Positions 34,827 to 45,417 of a stretch of DNA of 64,000 bases are shown piece after piece. How positions within the stretch are numbered: position 1 is the first letter of the stretch; the number at the start of each line of letters is the position of its first letter. A program made the position numbers and the translations under genes. The notes under the pieces are model-generated. The model worked only from the letters and a program-made list of their open reading frames with translations. It searched no databases and was not told the DNA's origin. The DNA is from Primulina eburnea (taxonomy: Eukaryota; Streptophyta; Magnoliopsida; Lamiales; Gesneriaceae): positions 28,324,329 to 28,388,328 of the forward strand of contig NC_133103.1 of assembly GCF_022965805.1 (NCBI RefSeq). The letters run 5' to 3'.

Positions 34827-35177
34827 TTGAAGCAAGCTCTTATTTCAGGGCCAATGTTAGCCATGCCATCAGAGCAAGGAGATTTTGTGTTATACACCGA
34901 TGCATCTAAGCTCGGGTTAGGCGCAGTGTTGATGCAGCATGGTCGGGTTATAGCTTATGCTTCCAGGCAGTTGAAGGTGCGTGAGAAGAACTACCTGACT
35001 CATGATCTTGAGTTAACCGCTGTTGTATTTGCGTTGAAGATTTGGAGACACTACTTGTATGGCGAGAAATGCCAGATATTCACTGATCACAAGAGTCTCA
35101 AGTATTTCTTCACGCAGAAAGAACTGAATATGAGACAGAGACGGTGGTTGGAATTGGTAAAAGACTATGATTGCTAA
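34827..35177 (+). pseudogene. RNase H of element 3
   Basis: The Ty3 RNase H is well kept: [17 protein letters not shown] (first Asp), [20 protein letters not shown] (Glu), [10 protein letters not shown] (Asp) and [19 protein letters not shown] follows, then SYHPGKANVVADALSRK (last Asp) continues in the same frame. Confidence 0.9.
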
Positions 35178-36041
35178 ATTAGCTACCATCCAGGGAAAGC
35201 TAACGTTGTGGCAGATGCCTTGAGCCGAAAAGTTGCGGTCATAGCACAGTTGTCAGTACAGAGACCTCTTCAGTATGAGATTCAGAGGTTTGGGTTTGAG
35301 GTTTATCCCAAGGACGGAGCTCCCAGACTAGCTAATCTGACTTTCAAATCTAATTTGCTAGACCGAATCCGTAGAGGACAGCCTTCAAATGAGCAGTTGA
35401 AGAAATGGAGGCTGAAAGATGAGGCCAAAGGCAGTGTACTCTACACAGTGTCTGATGGTATTGTGAGATACATAGGTAGAATGTGGGTGCCTAGTGTTGA
35501 TTCGATCAGAGAGGATATTCTGACAGAGGCACGTGCATGTCCGTATTCCATTCACCCAAGAGGCATCAAGATGTACAAAGACTTGCAGAGTTTGTATTGG
35601 TGGCCATGTATGAAGAGGGACATCTGTCGGTTTGTGTCTGAATGTCTCACTTTTCAGCAGGTGAAGGCAGAACATCAAAGGCCATCAGGAATGCTTAAGC
35701 CACTCCCTATCCCAGAGTGGAAATGGGAGAATATCATTATGGATTTCGTTATTGGGTTGCCTAGATCAGTCAGAGGATCCAATGCTATTTGGGTTATAAC
35801 TGACCGACTCACTAAGTCGGCACACTTCTTGCCAGTGAAGACGACTTTATCCATGACACAGTATGCAGAGTTCTATATCAGGGAGATAGTTCGTTTTACG
35901 GAATTCCAGTTACTATTGCTTCGGATAGGGACTCGACGTTTACATCGTCCTTTTGGAAGAGCTAACATGCAACCATGGGGACATAGTTACTATTCAGTAC
36001 AGCTTTTCACCCTCAGACAGATGGCCAGTCAGAGCGAGTGA
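35178..36041 (+). pseudogene. Integrase N-terminal and core part of element 3
   Basis: After VADALSRK come the integrase zinc finger with IHPRGIKMYKD and CLTFQQVK, where the second Cys is Phe, and the core start MDFVIGLPRS, then WVITDRLTKSAHFLPV with the first catalytic Asp. A frameshift near 35900 scrambles the region of the second Asp; the motif QTDGQSER with the catalytic Glu is readable in another frame across 36010-36040. Confidence 0.88.
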
Positions 36042-36785
36042 TTCAGATTCTGGTAGATTTATTGCGAGCCTGTATGATCGATTTCCATGGGACATGGGAA
36101 TCTAAGCTACCTCTAGTGGAGTTTACCTACAACAACAGTTTTCAATCATCTATTGATATGGCTTCCTACGAGGCATTGTATGGGAGGAGGTGCAGATCGC
36201 CGATTCATTGGGATGAAATCGGTGAAAGATCATAACTTGGTCCAGAAATAGTTCAGCAGACTGCAGATGTGATGGTCAAGATTCGAGACATAATGAAGAC
36301 CGCCCAGAGTCGCCAAAAGAGCTATGCTGACAAGAGGAGGAGAGATCTCGAGTTTGCCATAGGTGATCACGTTTTTGCAAAGATAGCACCTGTGAAGGAT
36401 GTTATGAGATTTGGGAAGAGAGAAAAGCTGAGTTCGAGGTTTATTGGACTTTTCGAGATTCTGGACAGAATTGGGACACTAGCCTATCGTGTTGTCCCTT
36501 CCACCGAATCTGGTCGGGGTACACAATGTGTTCCATGTCTCAATGCTGATGAAGTACCTAGCTAATCCTTCGCATGTTTTGAGCTACGAGCCGTTGCAGC
36601 TTGCTCCATTTCTATCATATGAGGAAAGACCTGTCCAAATCCTAGACAGACAGGAGCGTAGGCTTTGGAACAAGGTAACTAAGCTTGTCAAAGTCCAGTG
36701 GCTGAATCAATCAGTGGAGAAGCCCACTTGGGAGACTGAAGCAGATATGAAAAATCGCTACCCAGAATTTTTTGGTAAGATTTAA
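36038..36785 (+). pseudogene. Integrase C-terminus, GPY/F-like and chromodomain-like tail, element 3
   Basis: Fragments in two frames: VEFTYNNSFQSSIDMASYEA and LYGRRCRSPIHWDE, a stop at about 36233, DHVFAKIAPVKDVMRFGKRE, then FIGLFEILDRIGTLAYRV, a frameshift, and HNVFHVSMLMKY. The end is chromodomain-like: LVKVQWLNQSVEKPTWETE, then a natural TAA at 36783 shortly before the purine tract. Confidence 0.87.
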
Positions 36786-36810
36786 TTTCGAGGACGAAAT
36801 TTTTATAAGC

Positions 36811-36820
36811 GGGGGAGGAA
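36811..36820 (+). promoter_or_regulatory. Polypurine tract of element 3
   Basis: GGGGGAGGAA just before the 3' LTR start at 36822, preceded by TTCGAGGACGAAAT, the usual stretch at this place. Confidence 0.9.
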
Positions 36821-36821
36821 T

Positions 36822-39535
36822 TGTAGTGCCCAAATTCAGTACACGTAAGAAACTCATGCACTTATTTAATTGTTAAATCATTATTTAATTTTAAAATGAT
36901 TTTTTTAGCCATGCATGATCTATTTAATTTGCCTTAATTTAAATTATTTATATTTATGTGATGAACGTTAAAATATTTCACGAGCCTCATGTTTCAGGCG
37001 AATATTCGATGCAAGATCTAGGAAAAGAGACCGGGAAGATTTTGGAAATTATTTTTAAACGTGGTGTTGAATTTTAAGTTAATATTGGGGCATTTCAAAT
37101 AATTTATTTAGTTTTAACATTCTAAAAGCCTTAAGTTATTTATTTGAGTGAATTTAGAATTTTAAAATTTTTAACGTTTAGCAAGTGTGCTTTTTATCTT
37201 AAATTAGGGACTTGGCTTGTAGTGAGGATTAGCATTTTAATTAGTCTTTTTATTAGAATTTTTAATTAATATTTTAAATTGTGTAATTAAGTCATTTAAT
37301 TCCATAATTAAACACAAAACTCACGCACACACCCACTTTTACACACATCTATACACGACACAACACACACACATATTTCATTCAAAACTTTTATTATCTT
37401 GAGGAGAGAAAACCTAGGGTTATTCTATTTTACAGCAGCCGCCCCATTTCATCTGAAATTCTAGCAAACTTTTGCCACCTTCGTTACAAAAAATAGTGCC
37501 ATGTTCGTCCCAGATCAACCTTTCTTCCTTCCCGCGTCGGAGTAGTCGTTTCAATAACGTTAAAGAGTTAAAGGCACGTATATTCTATTTTTCTTGCGTT
37601 GCTCATCTCATAGTATGTGTTGCGTTGTTTGTATGCGTAAAAATACAAGTGTGATGTGTAAAGTTTGAGCAGAAATTGTTTAGATCAAATTTTGAACGTT
37701 TCTAGATCTGAAAATCTCGTTTTTGCTGTTTATTTAAATACTGCGATTTTTTGGTCACTTTTCTGGAAAAACTTTTAACATATGAAACGTAGACCTTTTT
37801 GATACCTTCAATTTGTTATAAAATTTGAAATTTTTGGATAAAAATTGAGTGAGTTATGATCGTTTTTGTAGGAGTGCTCAAACTGCGTTTTCTGAAAAAT
37901 ATGTTATTGATGTGTTCTTGAATTTTTATGGTTGCAGGCTTCGTTGGGGATCGATGAGTGATCGCTGTTGCGTTTAGATATGTCGTTTATGATGTTGGGA
38001 TGGCGATTAACGTTTCGTTTCACGTCGTTAGGCAATTGGGAGATTGAGTAGTCCTCAAAATTGTTTTGTTGTCAAAAGTCCTGTTCACGGGTTTATTGAG
38101 TTACTTGTGATGTGTGGATGTTTTGGCACAATTGAATAGGGTCGAGTTAGTGTTATAGTATCCTAGGATGGGCCTCGAGGTGTTGATTCATGGTCCGTAC
38201 AATCGATTTAGGGAGATTAAGCATCATGTGTACTGAATTTCTGTAGGTTCGCTTCAACAGTGGGTACACGGACCTTCATCCGGACCTCTACACGGGGTCC
38301 GTGCCTTTGTTCTTCCGAAGTGTCTTTTTCCAGTGCCTACACGGACCCATAGATGGACCCTAGAATGGGGTCCGTGTCCCTCCTCCTTTTCGGGGTGTCT
38401 TTCCAGAGCCTACACGGACCCGTAGCCGGACCTCGGCACGGGGTCCGTGTACCTCCTGTTTGGGAATAGTTTAGGCTCCCTTTTTAAGATTTGTTTTGGG
38501 GTTCTATGTCATATTTTAGTACGATGATTAAACGAGGTCAAGTCCTGAATGATCTAGAAGGTTATAAGCTACTGATTTACTTCGGTGGTGAGCACGAGTA
38601 CCTAAGTCTAAGATATGAAAACATAAGTGTTTGAATTCATGCTAGTATGTGCAGCAGTGGCCCCAAAGCGAGATCCAACGAATCCCTCAATGCCAAGTAA
38701 GTATGTTCGACGTGCAAAAGAAAATATTTTAAGTTTTTGAGGTATGCTAAATGTCTTGTGACCAAATTATGAATGTGTTTGGAAGTCGGTGAACCTAGCC
38801 AATGACCTCTCCACCCCGTTAAAGCAAGAATGGTAGATCAGGATTGAAAAGCGTTAAATAATGAACGGGGACCAATCCACCCGTTAAAGCATGAATGGGG
38901 ATCTCATGTATGTGGTAGTGGATGTTTCCTTGTCAGCCCAGTATTGTGGTTTAGTCTGATCGGGCGAATTATGTTATGGGTCACTTGCTTTGAAACATGC
39001 CTCTACGCAAAATGATGAAGTTTATGTATGTACAAGTATGCAAGCATGTTTAAGAGAAGTTTCACGTATGGCACGTCTATGTATATATGTAAGTTCAAAC
39101 TTTTATATGCAAGTTCAAGTTTCAGTATGTAATTCCTATTTTAAATTCGCATGTGGTTTTATTACGTATTACTTGATACTTCCAGTTTATACGTGTTGAG
39201 TCTTTTGACTCACTAGACTTGATCGATGCAGGTGAGAATGCATTTGAGGAGACGAGAGATGTGGACCAGTGAGCTGACTTGGGCTGAGCGGGAGGCTAAA
39301 CCCGAGGACCGCCATGTTTTTAAGAATTTATGAAAGTTTCAAATACTGTGATTTATGTTACTGATTATGAGATCTTAAACAAGTACTTTTGGCAAACTTT
39401 ATTTTGAGATCTTTGCTTGCAACTATGTTGAGACGAACAGTTTATTTTATCGAATTTCGAAGGTTCGCCATTTATTTAAGAAGATTTTTAATTTTTCCGC
39501 AAATTTCAAGTAGTTCAAAAATACGGTACGTTACA
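36822..39535 (+). mobile_element. 3' LTR of element 3
   Basis: 2714 bp, TGTAGTGCCC to GTTACA. Compared with the 5' LTR it has an extra stretch of about 110 bp around 37200-37310 (deleted in the other copy or gained here) and many point differences, so element 3 is older than the A/B composite. It contains the same GGACC dyad array (38264-38455). Confidence 0.92.
38264..38455. repeat. Three GGACC dyad hairpins, 3' LTR of element 3
   Basis: Three fold-back units; the third has 11-bp perfect arms (TACACGGACCC with GGGTCCGTGTA) around about 20 bases, and the second has 10-bp arms. The 5' LTR counterpart at 22463 is partly decayed. Confidence 0.85.
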
Positions 39536-39540
39536 GTAAC

Positions 39541-40199
39541 TATGTTATGTGTACTGTTGCAGGCATCTGAATCGCTTGAACTAAACATATTGAACTGTTG
39601 TTATCTAATATTTTTCTTATCTTACTTATGCACATGTTACATTTAATATTGAAGAAGATGAAGAGACTCAAGTCAATTGAAACGTATTTTGACTTATTCA
39701 GACTGAGTTTTTCTTACTCTTTCTTTTAATTATATGTATTTATTGAGGGGAATATCGATTTGAAAAGTTAACTGAGAAGACAATAGTCAATTGGTCTTCA
39801 ACTGAACTGACTAAGTTTCAACTTGTCATTCAGTTGCTGATCTAACTGATTCCTTCTCCGATAAGTTAACTAATAAATCGAATAATATTCTATATTAAAT
39901 AATGTGAATGTTTTTCGAAGCATTAATTGTTGTCTTTCAATGAATAGTATTCTGGAACGTGGACCCACGTAATCCATTAATGCTCTACACACGTTTTACC
40001 ACACGTACACACGTTTTTAATTCAAATTTTCCTGGACTGACATGTGTCCAAAAATTTGAAGATTCTCTTACATCAGTATTATACCCGCTCTAATTCATTT
40101 CTTCTCGCTCTAATTCATTTCTTCTCCTTACGCTTACTTCAAATTTACAGAGCAAAAACAAATTCAAGTTTTCTTTCTCGCAGAAAAACATTCAATCAA
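39541..40199 (+). other. Spacer before the env-like ORF of a SIRE-like copia element
   Basis: AT-rich, no gene. TTATTGAGGGGAATATCGATT near 39740 is reminiscent of the internal purine stretch between pol and the extra ORF in SIRE/Maximus elements. Frequent CAACTGA / CAGTTG words match the rest of this element. The pol expected to the left is absent; element 3 is inserted at 39535. Confidence 0.5.
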
Positions 40200-40925
40200 A
40201 TGGCAAATCAGGCCCCAGCTCATGTCATGAATGCAACGGCAATCAATTTTGACTCAGTTATGACTGTATTAGACGAATCTGAGAAGAACATCTTCATCAA
40301 AGTGGAAGCAGCCGGATTGAAACAATTTTTGGGATTATCCTCCCAAGAAATATATACTAAAGAAATTCAGGAACTCTATGCCAACGGCTATGTCACTACA
40401 ACTGGCAGTATTGCATCTACTGTACATGGTCAGCTGCTGATCATTGACGAGGAGTTATTTTGCAACCTATTTCAACTTCCTACTGATAAGCTAGTTAATC
40501 TATCTGAAGTAAAGTCATCTGATGTTGAGGAGATTCAAACCATTCTATCAGCTTTTGGTCGAAAAATCAAAATTTCTGATCCGAAGAAGGAGCTGAAGCC
40601 AGAGGTGCAACTGCTGGAAGATATAGTAGCCAAAGGACTTTTGGAAAAGACTGGATCCTTTCCTGCACTTACTCTTGAAAACTTTCAGGCCATGACTGCT
40701 ATTATGGTTGGACGAAAACTAAACTGGAAGAACATAATTTTCAACATCCTGAGGAATATGTTTCAATCGTCCAAGCAATCAAAAGTTTATGCGGTGCAGC
40801 TCAGCTATTTTCTGAAAGTCAAAGAACTGGTGACTGATGATTCTGAAAAATCATCAAAAATGAAAATCTTCAATGCTAAGAATGTCCAGCCTCCGAATCA
40901 GAAACTGGATGGAAATATCTCCTGA
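40200..40925 (+). CDS. Env-like extra ORF of a SIRE/Maximus-type copia element, N-terminal domain
   Basis: Start chosen at MANQAPAHVMNATAINFDSV (40200); the frame is open upstream to 40044 but that part looks non-coding. About 241 residues. The domain with KEIQELYANGYV...LFCNLFQLPTD and VQLLEDIVAKGLLEKTGSF...MVGRKLNW resembles a plant protein family I recall from Lamiales genomes and the 'putative plant transposon protein' type; this is from memory. Such ORFs lie between pol and the 3' LTR in SIRE/Maximus elements; their function is unknown. No signal peptide is visible at the chosen start. It ends at TGA and the remainder is broken. Confidence 0.6.
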   Translation: MANQAPAHVMNATAINFDSVMTVLDESEKNIFIKVEAAGLKQFLGLSSQEIYTKEIQELYANGYVTTTGSIASTVHGQLLIIDEELFCNLFQLPTDKLVNLSEVKSSDVEEIQTILSAFGRKIKISDPKKELKPEVQLLEDIVAKGLLEKTGSFPALTLENFQAMTAIMVGRKLNWKNIIFNILRNMFQSSKQSKVYAVQLSYFLKVKELVTDDSEKSSKMKIFNAKNVQPPNQKLDGNIS

Positions 40926-42993
40926 GCAGTTGTTGAAGGTCAAGAAGGAGATTGGGACACAAGAGGCTCCCAAATCAGTTTAGAAAAAGAAGACCCTTTA
41001 GAAGAAGACAATCAAGCGCAAGTTGATTGTCAGTGAAATTGATTCTGAGAAGACTCCATCTCCCAAGGTCTTCAAGAAGCCAAGAACCTTGAAGACAAAA
41101 CCTGCTGCTGCAGTTGGGATTCAGTCAGGGGCTTAACAACCTATCAAGGCTATCCTCTGAAAGCTATTCCAACTAAATCTTCAACTGAGGATCAGTTACC
41201 TCTGTCTGTTGTTCTACAGAAGAAGAAGGTCAACGAATCAGGTGAAAAGAAGAAACTTGCAGAAGATAAAGCTCCATTGATCACTATCTCTGGCTACACC
41301 TCTCTACCTCTTGCTAGACCAAAGGGGTTAGTGATCAGAGAACAACTTGACGCGACTACTTCAAGCTTGAGCATTTCTCGTGCCCTGACTGACTCAAAAG
41401 GCAATGGCAAAATGCAAGAAGAGCCCAAGCCAACCAACGCAATCCAAACACATATTGATCTCATTTGGCAAGAGATCAATGAGTTTTCATAAGACAAGCT
41501 CAAGGCTTATAATGAATGGGTAAAATTCAGAACTGAAGTCTTTGCCAAACAGCTTCAGAAGAAGTCAAAGTTGAAGAAATTTGTTGATTTAAAGAATGTT
41601 GTTATGAAGGTAGTCAAGACATCTACCATTGTTCAAGCTCTGGAGCAAAAGAACTATTTCTTTAATCAACTGAGAGCTAAGAGGCTACAGCAGATAGTTG
41701 CTCAACTGCAACTGAACTATGATCCTACTAGTCCAACTGCATACAACGAAAAAGCTGTGCATGACCAACTGGACATGGATCTTTTCTCGTTGCAGATGGA
41801 GATAAAAAAATTGGGAAATGGATCAAGAATTGATCATTCCAGCAGCCTCCCATGATTTTTCATCATAAGAGCTAGCTGAACAATCAGTTCAAGAGCCTTC
41901 CAAGGACACAGTTGCTGAATCTACTCAACAAGCAACTGACCCTTCCACATCAGTTGATCAACCAACATAATCTTCAGCACTTCCCTCTTCAACTACTGAT
42001 CCGAAGCTTTATTCTGAAGCTGAATTATCATTGGCCAATCTTGATGAGGTCATAAAATTAGTCTCTTCTTATATTCAGCTGGAAACATCAAAAGTCCGTT
42101 GAAGATGTTGTCTTGACTGAGGAACCAGCAGATCAACCGGTTATTGATAAACTAGCTGATCAAGCTGTTATTTTTGAAGAACCGGCCAAGAAGGCTATTT
42201 TTGGACAAACTGAAGAGCCAGTTCAATCAGTTGTTATGACTGAACAGACAGTTTTTTGACAAACTGAAAAGGCTCAACTGCACTCAGTTACAATTAAAGA
42301 AGTGCCACATGAAGAGCCAGTTAATCAACCAACTGAAGAACCAGTTTTGGAATCAACTGAAGAACCTTCTCTACTTTTGTTCTTCCAACTGTCTCTTCTC
42401 CTCCCCAGCCTCAACATGAAATTACAACTGAAAATATTTCAGAAGTGGTGAAGCATGAAACCGAAGCAACTGATGACACTATGGTTGTCTTTACTCAACA
42501 GAAAAGGGTGCAGATTCCAGAAATGTCCGGAGCCATTTCTCCTGGTATTTCAGATACTGATGCCCTATTTGAAGAAATTCAGACTGTTCAGTCGAACCTC
42601 GTCAGTATGATGAATGTTATTTCTGAAATACAGTCAACCCAGCTTGCACATTCATTGAAGCTTAACTCTAACAATGAGTTTACCTCGAACAAACATAATC
42701 AAATCAATCAGAGTGTGACTTCTCTCTTTCTCCAGATGGAATAAATCAAGAAAGATAGACTGTCGACGGAATCTCATTTCCAAACTCAAGCATTACTCGG
42801 CAAACGCTTTGATTTTCTGGAGAGCACAATCGCCAAAAGGATTGATATGCTGCAAAACATTGTCGTGAATGTTTTATCAGATATCGCAGCAGATGTTCGA
42901 ATTTTATCCAAGAAAGTTGATGTGCTTGACAAAAAGGGGGAAATTAGAGAGATAGAAGAGTTAAAAGAAGACAAAGGAAAGAAGAAGAAATGA
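40926..42993 (+). pseudogene. C-terminal part of the env-like ORF, broken
   Basis: Continues in fragments: a Lys-rich stretch, SGYTSLPLARPKGLVI (41277 on), KLKKFVDLKNVVMKVVKTST (41571 on), a long stretch rich in Glu-Pro-Val-Gln repeats with many CAGTTG words, then VQIPEMSGAISPGISDTDA and a helical heptad-like end (DVRILSKKVDVLDKKGEI, then EELKEDKGKKKK) at TGA 42991. The helical end fits the coiled coils described for SIRE env-like proteins. Several stops and at least two frame changes show it is dead. Confidence 0.6.
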
Positions 42994-43202
42994 AGATCAA
43001 CTGACTTCAGTTATTGGTTGAAGACTATGGCAGGAAATCTTTATTATTTTATTTTTTGTACAAATCTGTACATAGATTAGTTCCTTATTTTCTTTATTTG
43101 TATGAATCTATACATTAGAAGAATTGTTTTATCTACAAAGAGTTCGAAGATATTTTTAAGTTCAGTTGATCAGTTCATACTTTACAAGTTTTGTCAAACA
43201 CC

Positions 43203-43215
43203 AAAAAGGGAGAAA
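43203..43215 (+). promoter_or_regulatory. Polypurine tract of the SIRE-like element
   Basis: AAAAAGGGAGAAA directly before the 3' LTR, in the typical CACCAAAAAGGG setting of copia elements. Confidence 0.75.
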
Positions 43216-43216
43216 T

Positions 43217-44254
43217 TTTTGGAAACTTAATTTCGGTTGTTTGACAAACTAAGTGTTTAATTTATTGGACTAATTGATCAAGTAGCTTGAAGTAACTGAA
43301 CATAAATCAACTGACAGTTGCCTAACTGAAGATTAATGCGCAGTTTATCGAAGGCAACTGAAACCAGCTAAATTGAACTTACGAAGACAACTGACTGATC
43401 AGTTTCCAACTGATGAGTTGATATAATCAGTTGTGAGCCTACCAGCGACTGCTTATCAGCTGATCATTCAGCTGTACACCTCATCAGTTGTCAAAAAGGA
43501 CATTCAACCGACAACAGTACAAAGTAGACTGCAACTCATAGTGGAATGCCGCATTTTAGAGCTTACAGTGTACAAATATCAAAGGATTATTGACGTGGCA
43601 ATCAACGGGTTTAAAGATTCAAATTATATTTAATGTTACCGTTGAAGAGAAGCCTATAAATAGGTGAGGAGCAGTTAAGAAATCAATCGATATATCTATT
43701 ATCTTCAGCTTTCTGTTACCCTGCTTAAATTATCGCTCTTACTCAAGAATCAAAAAGCTCACACTTATCAGATTATTTGTAGCATTTGAGGCTACTGTTC
43801 GAGCATATAAGCACAAACTGTTTTATTGTTTATTTGATATTTAACTAGATCAGTTGTGCTAAGTTTAGTCGAAGAACTGTGAGATATTTTATAAACTAAG
43901 AGTTTCAGTTTTGCAATGTTAAGTCCAAACTGAAGTGGGTCTGTACAAGTTTTGTATCGATCAAAGTCTTTTAGTGCATATCCTATCCTTGTGATAGAAG
44001 GGGTGACGTAGGAGAAATTAGAATCCGAACATCCATAAATATTTGTGTGTTCTAACTTCAGTTATTTAATCTATTTTTCAGTCAGTTTATTTCCGCAACT
44101 GTTATTAGTTAAACTGATTGTCATTGACTGACAAGATTCCTAGTTTCAGTTTGTTACAAAACTGACACTTCATTCGAAAAGATTCAAAAAATCATGAGTT
44201 TTCATTCAATCCCCCCCTTCTAAACACATCTCAACCTGTCAACCGATCCTAACA
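43217..44254 (+). mobile_element. 3' LTR of the SIRE-like copia element
   Basis: About 1038 bp, from TTTTGGAAAC (expected TGTTGG, one base changed) to GATCCTAACA. It has a strong TATA box at 43655 and CCCCCCCTTCTAAACAC near its end, a stretch common in such LTRs. CAGTTG / CAACTGA words are abundant. No second LTR of this element is in the window. Confidence 0.7.
43655..43663 (+). promoter_or_regulatory. TATA box in the SIRE-like LTR
   Basis: TATAAATAG in a CCTATAAATAGG setting, about 440 bp into the LTR; likely core promoter. Confidence 0.65.
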
Positions 44255-44256
44255 TA

Positions 44257-44996
44257 TATGTATATGATGCCATGAGATATGATTAGCTGAGGCCAAAGCT
44301 CAGTGGATGGGTAATGATGTCGCTGATGTCTTCGCTGCCCGGTACCGTTGTTATACGTTGATGGATCCATCGAATATAGCTGGTACGATAGAGCTGATAT
44401 GAAAGTCACAACTAATGAACTGAATTCAATTAAAAAGCAAATGTATACATATATGATGACATGATGATACATGCTTTGACACGTTTGAGCTCATACGACA
44501 CTTTTATGTTCATGCTTTTAAGTTCACGAAGTATTTGTTGATTATGGTATTTTTCATTGCTATGTGCCATGTATATGTACTTTTTATTCCTGGTACAGGT
44601 GTATTGAATGTTTCGACTCACTAGGCATGTGTGATGCAGGTGAGCTTGATGATGAGAGGACTGGAGGTGCCGAACTTTGAGTAAGCAGATTTGGTGCTGT
44701 GACACGACCTGAGGACCACATGTTTTCCGCAATATGATATATGAGATTTAAGAGAATATGAACATTTTTATACGTTGATGATTTTCTGATTTGTATTCAT
44801 CTATGTTTACGTATAATTTTGGAATGAGTTTGGTTATTTTAAGCCGAACTATTTTTATTGTTAGATATTTAAGATCATTTTTAAATGTTATATTTTTCCG
44901 TAGAGCGCATGCATGCAAAACATTTAAGTATTTTCCCAACATGTGAGCTTTAAAAATAAAAAATATTTCCGCATTTTTAAATGAGTAGACGTTTCA
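44257..44996 (+). mobile_element. LTR fragment of a Ty3 family
   Basis: It ends in GTAGACGTTTCA and carries the CTCACTAGGCATGTGTGATGCAGGTGAG stretch typical of the 3' half of Ty3 LTRs here, split for reading as CTCACTAGG and GATGCAGGTGAG. ACATA lies at both edges (44252-44256 and 44997-45001), so it may be a short solo LTR, although only the 3' part of a normal LTR is recognisable. Confidence 0.55.
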
Positions 44997-45112
44997 ACAT
45001 ATTTAAGAATGGAGTATACAGCTTGCAGGTGTGGTTCCGTTGGGCAAGCAACAAACTGGCTTAACCTATTCACCGAATAAACAAAATCAGGTCAAGTGAT
45101 AGTGAGATATAA
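44997..45112 (-). pseudogene. Ty1/copia RT fragment, part 2 (cut off by element 5)
   Basis: Minus strand reads ITRPDFVYSVNRLSQFVACP, then EPHLQAVYSILKYVE, the end of copia RT. It directly continues the reading that ends at 62146 ([12 protein letters not shown]) once element 5 and one TATAA copy are set aside. Confidence 0.88.
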
Positions 45113-45236
45113 TGTAAGGCCCGAGAGTATATCATTTTAATCCGAGATTATTTAATTGATGAATTGATGTGATCATGGAAGGACAAGCTCCGAGGAAGAC
45201 ATGGGAAAGCATGGGATATATGTGGGGCCAGAAGAC

Positions 45237-45385
45237 CTCGCGCATATGCGCGGCACGCATATGCGCGAGCAGCCAAACACCAAGACAGAAAGTCTCGCGC
45301 ATATGCATGAGCAGATGTAATTCTAAGCGCCGAGACAAAAGTCTCGCGCATATGCGCAAACATTGGACGCGCATATGCGCGAGAA
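45237..45385. repeat. Dyad cluster CGCGCATATGCGCG, 5' LTR of element 5
   Basis: Five copies, some decayed (CGCATATGCATGAG), arranged as facing pairs. The 3' LTR has six at 55183-55359. They lie about 125-270 bp into the LTR. Confidence 0.9.
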
Positions 45386-45417
45386 GTACTGAGTGAAAAA
45401 AAATGTGACACATGTCT

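Larger units (their letters stand above)
21131..39535 (+). mobile_element. Element 3: complete Ty3 chromovirus, split by element 4
   Basis: The LTRs at 21131-23748 and 36822-39535 both run TGTAGTGCCC...TTACA, and the element is flanked by GTAAC on both sides (21126-21130 and 39536-39540). Inside are a tRNA-iMet primer site, gag-protease, RT-RNase H-integrase, a chromodomain-like tail and a purine tract in order. Element 4 (25898-34101) interrupts pol; without it the element is about 10.2 kb. Stops, frameshifts and lost catalytic residues make it inactive. Confidence 0.93.

Noticed and set aside
40200..42993. Endogenous pararetrovirus or host gene
   Set aside because: Followed by a purine tract and a copia-type LTR with a TATA box; no viral movement or coat motif seen.
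45132..45413. Frames with AYAR / AHMRE repeats
   Set aside because: Translation of the CGCATATGCG dyads in several frames, not a protein.
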